A DNA stretch of 10,891 bases from Candidatus Gorgonimonas leptogorgiae (GTDB taxonomy: Bacteria > Pseudomonadota > Gammaproteobacteria > Pseudomonadales > Endozoicomonadaceae), in assembly GCA_929200515.1 (NCBI GenBank), contig CAKNAD010000081.1, forward strand, positions 1 to 10,891, in the 5' to 3' direction. This document shows positions 1 to 6,496 of this stretch, piece by piece. Positions within the stretch are counted from its first letter, which is position 1; each line of letters opens with the position of its first letter. The position numbers and the translations under genes are program-made. The notes below the pieces were generated by a model. The model worked only from the letters and a program-made list of their open reading frames with translations. It had not been told where the DNA came from and did not search any database.

Positions 1-326
1 ATATAAAATGTTTAATTATATATTTTGTAGATTCAATTTTAATATTAAGCTAAACATATTCGCTACAAAAACTTCTGCTACTGATAATAACAAAAATTCA
101 AATAATTAACAAGCAATAATACAACTGTAAACATTATAAATAACTTAAGTTACACACTTAAAATAATAAATAAAACTTATAAAAAATATAGTAATTACTT
201 GTAATAACTTTAATTTATATTAAACACATGCACATAAAAAATCTGTATATGGAACACCATCAAATTAACAATTTACACAATTGCATGATTTTAATTTTCT
301 GCTCTGATTACACTAGTGAACTACAA
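1..326. other. AT-rich intergenic region, no convincing gene
   Basis: This stretch lies downstream of the minus-strand CpsD-like gene. I see no good Shine-Dalgarno site, tRNA or strong terminator in it. A plus-strand reading frame is open from the left edge to a TAA at 107-109. It contains an ATG at 8-10 (33 residues, beginning MFNYIFCRF and ending in an Asn-rich tail) and could be either noise or the very end of a convergent gene entering from the left. CACTAGTG at 311-318 is a perfect 8-bp palindrome just past the TAG stop of the minus-strand gene. It has no T-tract and is not a standard intrinsic terminator. Confidence 0.5.
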
Positions 327-1052
327 CTAAATTTCAATATTAAAAAATGAAGAAATTTTTACTGCGTTTCTTATTTTTTCCATAGTTTTAGGAAAAATTC
401 TATCAAAACGCCTCGTTTCTCTTACAACCTCACTAGCTAAATTAGGATTATTTTGATCATTAAAGACCACTCCTAAAATATTTGCTTTGCTTTTTTTTAA
501 TCGATCAATTGCTTTATTGAAGTGCACTTCTTTGGTCTCACCTGCTAGTATCACTATAATAGTACCGTCTACCATAGAGCATACATTTTCTGCTGGAATA
601 TTATTCTGATTTCTCGCATTTAATGGTGATGTATCAAAAATAATAGCATCATAATGCTGATGCCACACCTCTAATAAATTTACATATTTGTCTTTGTTTC
701 GTAGATTGTTTATATCTCTAGCGACTGGAGCAGGTAAAATATCAAGATTAGTATTTTTATTGCTACTATCAACCATATGCATAATTAATTTGCTAGTAGA
801 CTTTGCATCTGGACTCCATTCTGAATGAGTTTCATTGGATTTATCTCTAAGTTCAGGATGAACCATATCTAGCTCAACTAAAAGTGTTTTTTTACCCTCA
901 GCCTCTGCACGCTTTGATAAAGTATAAGCTATTGTGCTTACACCTTCAGATGAATTTGCTGAAGTTACAGCAAGCGAACGTATATCAGGGCGACTTAAAG
1001 TTTTTAAAAATAGCTCTTCAACTTCTAAGTAATGTATAGGTAACTTCTTCAT
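327..1052 (-). CDS. CpsD/Wzc-like P-loop protein (BY-kinase family) with degenerate Walker A
   Basis: This 241-residue cytoplasmic protein has the fold pattern of the CpsD/CapB/Wzc-C bacterial tyrosine kinase family, which pairs with polysaccharide co-polymerases to control capsule or exopolysaccharide assembly. A Walker A-like segment lies at residues 31-41 (SANSSEGVSTI). The family normally has a GKS/GKT core, but here Val38 stands where the nucleotide-binding Lys is expected. Walker A' is LLVELD at 57-62 and Walker B is AIIFD at 136-140, followed by TSPLN. There is no membrane segment and no tyrosine-rich C-terminal tail; the last Tyr is Tyr134. This predicts a weak or inactive ATPase or a structural partner rather than an autophosphorylating kinase. 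The ATG overlaps the TAA of the SLBB gene by one base (TAATG) and is preceded by a GGGAG Shine-Dalgarno sequence lying inside that gene, so translational coupling is likely. Family assignment is confident; activity is not. Confidence 0.8.
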   Translation of the reverse strand: MKKLPIHYLEVEELFLKTLSRPDIRSLAVTSANSSEGVSTIAYTLSKRAEAEGKKTLLVELDMVHPELRDKSNETHSEWSPDAKSTSKLIMHMVDSSNKNTNLDILPAPVARDINNLRNKDKYVNLLEVWHQHYDAIIFDTSPLNARNQNNIPAENVCSMVDGTIIVILAGETKEVHFNKAIDRLKKSKANILGVVFNDQNNPNLASEVVRETRRFDRIFPKTMEKIRNAVKISSFFNIEI

Positions 1053-4000
1053 TAGCCACTCCCGCCACCAGAAAATAATAGTATCAAAGGTAACAATCCA
1101 GCAAGATCTTTTAAGAATGAACGAATTATTTCGCCTATAGAAGATGAATTATCAGCAACGTATATAGTATCGCCTCGATATAATATAGGAGCAGATACCT
1201 CCTCGGAGTTATCCATATATTCTTGTAAATCAAAAACAATTTGTTGTTCATTCATACGTTTTATTATAATTTTCTCTCTGTCAGCGGTATTTTTAGTTCC
1301 TCCAGCTTCAGATAAGACATCGATTAAAGTAATACCTTTTTTATATACATACTTGCCAGTTTTATTTACCTCTCCTAGTACTGTAATGGTTTGTTCTTTA
1401 CTCATAGTACTAGCATCTCGTGAATGTACATAAATACTATCACCAGGTTTTACATTAGGTAATAAGCTTTCATCTCCAGTATCAAAGTATTCAATTAAAT
1501 TTACCGAGCTTAATTTTTCTTTACTTCCACTACGATGCACTACAGTAATATTAGACATATCTGCATCATCTTTGGGACCATCTGCGGCAGTAAGAATATC
1601 CATTAAATCTAAACGCTCATTAAAAGCATACCTTCCTGGAGAATTAATAGCACCTAAAATATAAATAGCCTGCTCTTTAGCTAACAATACCCATTGTGAT
1701 TTATTATCTGTAGGGCTAGTTGGTAATTCGGGAATCATTATAGTAAGACCGCCCTCTAATTCGGGAAGTTTAGACTTGTCATCGCCATCAAGAAAGCCTT
1801 GTAAATTAAATACTTGTTTTCTAATTTCACCATTTTGAGAAGAATACATAAGCTTTATGTGAGCGATATCAGCTTTATCGCCAGTACCTCCAGCATGTGC
1901 GAGTAGATCCATAAAATCTATGTTATCTGACCATGGATAACGCCCAGGAGTTTTTACTGAGCCTATTATTTTAATTGTTTGAGAAGATTTAAACTTCAAC
2001 CATCCTTGATCATCTCCCGATTTACGAGGAACTAATATAGAGTCACCTTTATTTACTTCAGGCAAAGAAGTAATCACACCTTCTGAATATTCATCTAAAT
2101 TAAATTTTAAAACTTCTCCTGACTTTCTTAATACTCTAATAGATCTGGTATCTGCAAATCTATCTGGACCACCAGCATTAGCAAGTACGTCTAAAAAATT
2201 AACATCTTTTCCAGTTTCATAGGATCCAGGGCGGTGAACTTGACCCATTATATAAACAACACTTTCCCCTGAACTAATTGCTTCCACTTGTTTGGGCACA
2301 AAAATTGTTGATCCAGGTTCAATTGTAGGTAACTTGGTACCACTATCAAGATATGATTTCAAATTAAATAGTTGTGGATCTCCTTTAGCTATAATTCTAA
2401 TTTGCTCAACATTAGCATAACGAGTAACACCACCAGATAATAGTAATAAGTCTACTAAAGAAACGCCTTTTTTATATTTATGTACTCCAGGTTTTGCAAC
2501 TTCACCAAAAACTTTAATAGAATCTGGATTTTCCGTAGGGTCATCGATAGCACCCTCTTCTTCTTTTATAGGCACATAAATGGTAGCACCTTTATCCAAA
2601 TGAATAGCATTTATTTTATCGCCATATTTCATGTATTCAGATAAATCAAATAATAGTGGTTTACCCGAGTTTATAACTCTAATATTAGTATCATCAGCAT
2701 AACGTGTTACCCCTCCAGCTAACAATAGAGCATCAACTGCTGTCATTTTCTCTTTATAGGCTAAACTTCCAGGACTAATAACTTCACCAATTATTTTTAT
2801 TGCTGATTTATCTTGAGTCGGATCAATATTTTGTTTTTCAACTTTATCACCGTAAATATCACTTAAGTAAGGCGATGATGGAATAAAGAGAATATCTAAA
2901 GTTTTGAGCTTAGGTAAATAGCTTTCGTTGCCAGTTTCTAAATATTTTTTTAAATTTACATCTGATTTTTTATTACCTCTTATTAATTGAATTTTACTCA
3001 GCATAGCTCCATCTTTAAAACCACCAACCGCATTAACTGCCATTTGAATATTAGCATCTGCTGGTAAATCTACTTCTCCAGGTTTCATAACATAACCGAG
3101 TACTTTTATTAAAATTCTTTTTTCTTTTAATTGTACTGTTAATTTATTTACTCCTAAAAACACAGTAGCTAATTTATTATAAATTGTATCTATTGCTTGT
3201 GAAACTGTTAAGCCATTTATAGTTACTGAGCCGACTTCAGGAAGATTAATTTCACCATCTCTTCCTACTAAAAAATTTTTATTAAATTCTTTTTCTCCTG
3301 GGAGATTAATTTGTAGAATATCGCCAGACATAATAAAATAATCTTTTTTATCATTATTTTTAAGCGCTGTTATTTTAACTGTGGGATCAGTGTTAGAACT
3401 TAGTTTAACTGCGGTTTTAACTGTATTGTTAGCTTTATTATTGACATTAACACTTTGTTTATTTTGTTGTTTGTTATTAGCTTTAGTAGCTTGATTAGCA
3501 ACTAATTTTTTTGCTTCCATCGATGGCTTTTTAATTGGCTGGACTATTTTTTCATAAAACTTATTAATAAATACAATATCATTATTTTCAAGGTTTGCTG
3601 ATATTAAAGCAGAATTATTTATAATTGAATTATTTCTTCTTATGGTAAAATCTATTTCTTTATTAACATAATTCGTTTTATATTTAATAAAGCTAATAAA
3701 ATCTTTTAGCTGGTATTTTATAGGAAAATAATAAACCCCTATAGCTTCAGTATTACCAGTAACTATTAACTTATTTAGTTCTAATTCAGTAAAGTATTCA
3801 ACTTTAGCTTGTTTTTTATATGCATGGATTGATTGGTGTAATATATCTTCACAGATATCTTGGTTAGGAATTATACTTGAAGAGCTAATATCGAACTGTT
3901 TGCTAATATTGTTGCTAACACTAATGATATCTACAATTTGGTTATCTGTACCCAATTTAATTACACACACGCCCTGTTTATTAAAGCTAGTAATAGCTTG

Positions 4001-4123
4001 TACTGAACTAGTAAATATTAAGAATAATAAAATTACGTAGAGTATAACTAAATGGTAATAACAACTATATATATTTTTTTTAAAAGTGTTATTAGTAAAT
4101 ATGATTTGTAGAAAAGTAGTCAT
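1052..4123 (-). CDS. Wza-type polysaccharide export protein with seven or more SLBB domains
   Basis: This 1023-residue protein is predicted to be the outer-membrane/periplasmic conduit for an extracellular polysaccharide. It starts with a basic N-region and a hydrophobic stretch (about 24-40) ending in VQA, a signal-peptidase-I-like site. No lipobox Cys is present, unlike Wza. Residues 45-200 are poorly recognised but include a divergent SLBB-like unit at about 117-187. A Lys/Asn/Gln-rich linker follows at 200-260. The polysaccharide export domain is at about 263-333 (MSGDILQINLPG, then VGRDGEINLPEVG). SLBB repeats lie at about 337-417, 442-518, 536-611, 622-700, 716-799, 818-902 and 912-992, each with the G-x-V-x-x-P/T-G, D-x-L-x-x-A-G-G and G-D/S-x-I-x-V-P pattern. 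A hydrophobic or amphipathic helix at about 996-1017 precedes a GGGSG tail and matches in place the Wza helix that crosses the outer membrane. Wza is about 380 residues, so this is a long variant. The Shine-Dalgarno (AGG, 9 nt before ATG) is weak. The next gene overlaps it. Confidence 0.88.
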   Translation of the reverse strand: MTTFLQIIFTNNTFKKNIYSCYYHLVILYVILLFLIFTSSVQAITSFNKQGVCVIKLGTDNQIVDIISVSNNISKQFDISSSSIIPNQDICEDILHQSIHAYKKQAKVEYFTELELNKLIVTGNTEAIGVYYFPIKYQLKDFISFIKYKTNYVNKEIDFTIRRNNSIINNSALISANLENNDIVFINKFYEKIVQPIKKPSMEAKKLVANQATKANNKQQNKQSVNVNNKANNTVKTAVKLSSNTDPTVKITALKNNDKKDYFIMSGDILQINLPGEKEFNKNFLVGRDGEINLPEVGSVTINGLTVSQAIDTIYNKLATVFLGVNKLTVQLKEKRILIKVLGYVMKPGEVDLPADANIQMAVNAVGGFKDGAMLSKIQLIRGNKKSDVNLKKYLETGNESYLPKLKTLDILFIPSSPYLSDIYGDKVEKQNIDPTQDKSAIKIIGEVISPGSLAYKEKMTAVDALLLAGGVTRYADDTNIRVINSGKPLLFDLSEYMKYGDKINAIHLDKGATIYVPIKEEEGAIDDPTENPDSIKVFGEVAKPGVHKYKKGVSLVDLLLLSGGVTRYANVEQIRIIAKGDPQLFNLKSYLDSGTKLPTIEPGSTIFVPKQVEAISSGESVVYIMGQVHRPGSYETGKDVNFLDVLANAGGPDRFADTRSIRVLRKSGEVLKFNLDEYSEGVITSLPEVNKGDSILVPRKSGDDQGWLKFKSSQTIKIIGSVKTPGRYPWSDNIDFMDLLAHAGGTGDKADIAHIKLMYSSQNGEIRKQVFNLQGFLDGDDKSKLPELEGGLTIMIPELPTSPTDNKSQWVLLAKEQAIYILGAINSPGRYAFNERLDLMDILTAADGPKDDADMSNITVVHRSGSKEKLSSVNLIEYFDTGDESLLPNVKPGDSIYVHSRDASTMSKEQTITVLGEVNKTGKYVYKKGITLIDVLSEAGGTKNTADREKIIIKRMNEQQIVFDLQEYMDNSEEVSAPILYRGDTIYVADNSSSIGEIIRSFLKDLAGLLPLILLFSGGGSG
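1148..2800 (-). repeat. Tandem array of six SLBB protein repeats
   Basis: Residues 442-992 of the export protein are six consecutive SLBB units of about 75-85 residues with a period of roughly 80-100. Units 1 and 2 of this array share GGVTRYA and the LLL(A/S)GG core and look like the most recent duplication. The other units are clearly diverged, so the array is old rather than a collapsed nucleotide repeat. A further SLBB unit (337-417) directly follows the export domain and is separated from this array by a short linker. Confidence 0.75.
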
Positions 4124-4181
4124 TGTTCAAGCCTATAAAAATTTCAACAAATCATTACAGCAATAAATGTTTGTATATACT

Positions 4182-4210
4182 TATATACGCCTTCTACCTG
4201 AAGGTATATA
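4182..4210 (-). promoter_or_regulatory. Stem-loop between STAS gene and SLBB gene
   Basis: The arms 4182-4194 and 4200-4210 (GAAGGTATATA) pair over 11 bp with a two-base bulge around a 5-nt loop. The hairpin begins 18 bp past the STAS stop in transcript direction. No T-tract follows on the minus strand, so it is a poor intrinsic terminator. An mRNA-processing, stabilising or attenuating element is more plausible. A third copy of the arm sequence, GTATATA at 4173-4179, could compete for the 4182-4188 arm. Confidence 0.4.
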
Positions 4211-4227
4211 GCTAAAGATGTAATTAG

Positions 4228-4566
4228 TTAATGATGATGATCACCTAAGTATTCATTAAAATTATGATAATTTTTAATTGTTTCTGTAATTCTTAACATA
4301 TTTAAAATATTACTAGTTTTACCCTGAGCACCCAATAACCCTAAGCTTCTACTTTCAGACTTTAATCTTTTATATAAAAAAACCAAAGCTCCAATTCCAG
4401 ATGAATCTATATTATCTACCTGAGTCATATCTATTAAAACATCACCGACACTTTCATTAATACATAAATTAAAATATCTTTTAACATCTTTTACGGTTTC
4501 AGCATTAAATTTATCATGTAGCTTAATTATATCACAGCCGTTATTATGAAAAACTTCGTAATCCAT
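4228..4566 (-). CDS. STAS-domain protein (anti-sigma-factor-antagonist-like, SypA-like)
   Basis: A 112-residue single-domain STAS protein. Residues 43-60 run VLIDMTQVDNIDSSGIGA, the conserved strand plus D-S-S-G loop. By analogy with SpoIIAA and RsbV, Ser55 directly after Asp54 is the expected phosphorylation site, so the protein should switch partners according to phosphorylation. The C-terminus ends in DHHH. I place the start at the ATG at 4566, because GGAGG lies 9 nt upstream of it. A TTG at 4575 is in frame but directly abuts the GGAGG, leaving no spacing. The gene sits 104 bp upstream of the SLBB export gene on the same strand. This resembles SypA, a STAS regulator in the Vibrio syp polysaccharide locus. 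An MlaB-type role is less likely because no mla genes are nearby. No partner kinase or phosphatase is visible in the window. Confidence 0.85.
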   Translation of the reverse strand: MDYEVFHNNGCDIIKLHDKFNAETVKDVKRYFNLCINESVGDVLIDMTQVDNIDSSGIGALVFLYKRLKSESRSLGLLGAQGKTSNILNMLRITETIKNYHNFNEYLGDHHH

Positions 4567-4580
4567 TACGAACAACCTCC
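4558..4580 (-). promoter_or_regulatory. Ribosome binding site deciding the STAS start
   Basis: Read on the minus strand, GGAGG (4576-4580) is followed by TTGTTCGTA and then ATG at 4566. The 9-nt spacing supports the ATG and excludes the upstream in-frame TTG, which would give a 115-residue product. Confidence 0.75.
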
Positions 4581-4666
4581 ATTATATTAATACTAGACAA
4601 GTAAATTATTATAAGTTTAATCTGTCATTGTTTTGTTATCGTTTAGAAGATTATATTTTTTACCCA

Positions 4667-4717
4667 TAACCTATTTATAATATTAATAACTTAATACCTC
4701 TCAGTAAATATAGGTTA
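4667..4717. repeat. Inverted repeat in the STAS upstream region
   Basis: TAACCTAT at 4667-4674 and ATAGGTTA at 4710-4717 are perfect 8-bp inverted copies separated by 35 bp. They lie 100-150 bp upstream of the STAS start, between it and the 394-residue gene. This could be paired operator half-sites or a long-loop hairpin. In such AT-rich DNA an 8-bp match could also be chance. The right arm overlaps the motif shared with the 6026-6044 region. Confidence 0.3.
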
Positions 4718-4787
4718 CTTACAAGACGCATACTCAGGTAAATGGGCTTACAATAAAGAATATTATTACAAATTGAATTACTAGCTA

Positions 4788-5972
4788 CTATAACGGTTTA
4801 TCAGCAAACATAGCTTCCAAAACATTATCAATGACTACTCTTTCAATGTCTATATGTTTATTCTTTTTAGGATCGGCGTAATAACATAATACACTTTGTA
4901 ATTGTTGGCTAGTTACTTCAAGATTCAATTCAGAAAAAAATTTACTTGTGCCATTACATATTTCATCTAAACTCTTGTTATCTAGTTTTTCTGAAATAAT
5001 TATTCTACACAATAAATACAAATAAAACTGTACTAAATAATTTGGATACTCTACTTTATTTTGTGAATCAGCAAGGAAAAATGCAAGCTCTTTTACTATA
5101 ACTTTTTGTTCACCTGTATTTAACTGATTAAAAGGTTTATTAGTTATATATGCAGCTATTTCTTTAGAAGTCATTTGTACATCATATTCTTCCATTGTAG
5201 GTGTTGCCTGTGAGATAAAATCCTTAGTAACTGGATAATTTTCGATAGCTACCTTAATTTCTTCCTCACAAGCGACTGTTTGTATATTGGAATCTTGGCT
5301 TAGATTATTTTCTAGCGGTATTTCTTGTTGGTTAGCAACCCCACTTACCCTAGATATCGCCTGGTAAATATGATTAACAGTCAGAATACTCTTACTGTTC
5401 TCAACTTCTTTTATTAATAATTCTTTAATAGAATCAAACCAAGATATCTCTTTAGTAAGATGTAATGTATCATTTATAAATGTTCTAAATTTAGATATAA
5501 AACTAGTTATATTAGTTTTACTTTTGATAATATTAGCAATTAAACTAAGCTCTAGCAATAAATTGATACTATCGTGATCATCTTTAACTTCATTTATATT
5601 TTTTGTGAATATATCCGTTAAGATTTTTCTATTATTAAACATAATATCAACAAATGTTTCATGAGTTTTTTCTAATCTATCTACGCTTTCTTGTGAAAAA
5701 TCAGATGGATATTCTCTATCTTGACAACTAAATGATCTTTCAAAATAATAATCTAAATCAAGTTTTTTAGAATGTCTATCCCTTATTATTTTTATTATTT
5801 TGTTTTCTTCTTGTTGACTTTGAACCGCTATTTTTACACTTGTTGAAGGTTTATATTGTATATTAGCTTTACCTCCACGTGATTTTTTTCTATGAGATGA
5901 TCTATTTTGATAAGGTTGGCTTTGTTCTCTAGCAGTTTTTAAATATGAATTTGAAGTGTTGACTTTTCCCAT
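4788..5972 (-). CDS. Hypothetical soluble protein, 394 residues, no recognised family
   Basis: I do not recognise this protein. It has no signal peptide, membrane segment or obvious catalytic motif. The N-terminus (1-55) is polar and likely disordered, with a basic patch at 28-35 (HRKKSRGG) that could bind nucleic acid or membrane. Two predominantly helical regions follow, at about 95-210 and 265-394, separated by an acidic/Gln-Asn linker around 215-265. The C-terminal half contains LVQFYLYLLCRIIISEKL, a helix of a buried core rather than a transmembrane span. An excellent Shine-Dalgarno, AAGGAG 9 nt before the ATG, supports both the start and real expression. It is the first gene of the minus-strand run, 221 bp ahead of the STAS gene, so a regulatory or accessory role in the polysaccharide cassette is possible but is context only. 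Confidence 0.8.
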   Translation of the reverse strand: MGKVNTSNSYLKTAREQSQPYQNRSSHRKKSRGGKANIQYKPSTSVKIAVQSQQEENKIIKIIRDRHSKKLDLDYYFERSFSCQDREYPSDFSQESVDRLEKTHETFVDIMFNNRKILTDIFTKNINEVKDDHDSINLLLELSLIANIIKSKTNITSFISKFRTFINDTLHLTKEISWFDSIKELLIKEVENSKSILTVNHIYQAISRVSGVANQQEIPLENNLSQDSNIQTVACEEEIKVAIENYPVTKDFISQATPTMEEYDVQMTSKEIAAYITNKPFNQLNTGEQKVIVKELAFFLADSQNKVEYPNYLVQFYLYLLCRIIISEKLDNKSLDEICNGTSKFFSELNLEVTSQQLQSVLCYYADPKKNKHIDIERVVIDNVLEAMFADKPL

Positions 5973-6025
5973 GCTGATTAACTCCTTTTAAATACGCATG
6001 TACTTTTAATAAAATTGAGGTTACG

Positions 6026-6044
6026 CCTAGTATATTAGGTACTT
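6026..6044 (-). promoter_or_regulatory. Candidate promoter/operator of the 394-residue gene
   Basis: CCTAGTATATTAGG at 6026-6039 is a 14-bp imperfect palindrome. On the minus strand it contains TATACT, a 5/6 match to the -10 hexamer, about 60 bp upstream of the start codon, preceded by AAGTACCTAA. No good -35 lies 16-18 bp upstream, which would fit an activated promoter. A related arrangement occurs at 4697-4720 ahead of the STAS gene. Confidence 0.3.
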
Positions 6045-6109
6045 ATTTCTATAACAGATATCATTTTTATTTTTTGTTAAATATGATTATTTATTCTGTT
6101 ATCTAGCGT

Positions 6110-6138
6110 TTGCATTGTATAACATAAATAATTATATT
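6110..6138 (+). promoter_or_regulatory. Sigma70-like promoter reading into the spacer
   Basis: TTGCAT (6110-6115) and TATATT (6133-6138) are separated by exactly 17 bp. The -10 matches 5/6 and the -35 keeps the TTG core. The predicted transcript would start near 6145 and read through the hairpins at 6181-6274 toward the T8 tract at 6327-6334. AT-rich DNA yields chance promoters, so confidence is limited. Confidence 0.35.
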
Positions 6139-6144
6139 GCAACT

Positions 6145-6334
6145 ACTAAATGTAACCATAGTATTAATTTAGATAAAATATACATTTTACACTTGAAGAT
6201 GTATAGCGCTACCCGTTAATACGTAGACACTTTTAGTAGTTACTTATATCATATGATAACTAGCAATAGTTATTAGCCATAGAATCTCTTAATGTCTAAA
6301 TCATAGCGATCACTGCTATATATACATTTTTTTT
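6145..6334 (+). ncRNA. Possible structured small RNA (candidate only)
   Basis: The interval starts after a sigma70-like promoter and contains a hairpin at 6181-6203 (TACATTTT with AAGATGTA, one wobble pair). A second hairpin at 6256-6273 pairs ATAACTA with TAGTTAT around a GCAA (GNRA-type) tetraloop. The end has ATAGC/GCTAT (6303-6307, 6315-6319), enclosed by AATGT/ACATT, followed by eight T residues at 6327-6334. An extra TAGTTA at 6237-6242 could displace the second hairpin. I recognise no known RNA family. It could equally be a 5' leader or chance structure in AT-rich DNA. Confidence 0.25.
6297..6334 (+). terminator. Weak terminator-like stem with T8
   Basis: The stem ATAGC/GCTAT has a 7-nt loop and is enclosed by AATGT/ACATT. 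The T8 run at 6327-6334 begins inside or just after the outer arm. The stem is short and AT-rich, so termination efficiency is doubtful. It is well placed to end a transcript from the 6110-6138 promoter before the transporter gene. Confidence 0.3.
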
Positions 6335-6458
6335 AATAAGTGTTATTATATTTTACTTCCTAGTATTATCTTCAAACACATGTCAAGATAAATCATATGG
6401 ATTTAAAGTTACTCATTAAATAAAAACATGATGTTATATACAAGTACTGTTAATATTT

Positions 6459-6464
6459 TATAAT
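6459..6464 (+). promoter_or_regulatory. Candidate -10 element of the transporter gene
   Basis: A perfect TATAAT lies 33 bp upstream of the transporter start codon. No good -35 is present at the usual distance and there is no extended TGn. This is the best promoter-like hexamer close to the gene, but it lies in AT-rich DNA. Confidence 0.3.
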
Positions 6465-6496
6465 TTAATTTTACAATATTTAGGCGATACCGCATT

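Larger units (their letters stand above)
5973..6496. other. Long divergent spacer with several hairpins and promoter-like sites
   Basis: This 524-bp spacer separates the minus-strand hypothetical gene from the plus-strand transporter. No open frame of useful length with a ribosome site is seen. It contains an imperfect palindrome at 6026-6039, inverted copies ATAACAGA (6051-6058) and TCTGTTAT (6095-6102), a sigma70-like promoter at 6110-6138, a hairpin at 6181-6203, a perfect 12-bp palindrome at 6247-6258, a GCAA-capped hairpin at 6256-6273, and a stem followed by T8 at 6303-6334. Another hairpin (TTATCTT 6366-6372 with AAGATAA 6385-6391) lies nearer the transporter. It is longer and more structured than the other spacers here. 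Confidence 0.6.

Noticed and set aside
8..109. 33-residue plus-strand open frame at the left edge
   Set aside because: Short, no ribosome site can be seen, and the low-complexity Asn-rich end is typical of translated AT-rich spacer. It could only be judged with sequence to the left.
1148..2800. Nucleotide-level tandem repeat, CRISPR-like or mobile element in the SLBB gene
   Set aside because: The periodicity is in protein motifs only. DNA copies are diverged and there are no uniform spacers, terminal repeats or transposase.
4567..4575. Upstream TTG start for the STAS gene
   Set aside because: The TTG directly follows GGAGG with no spacing, while the ATG at 4566 has ideal 9-nt spacing.
6051..6102. 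Inverted ATAACAGA / TCTGTTAT copies as an operator pair
   Set aside because: Only 8 bp each with a 36-bp gap and no extension beyond the core. Chance is likely in DNA this AT-rich, so I list it only under the spacer.
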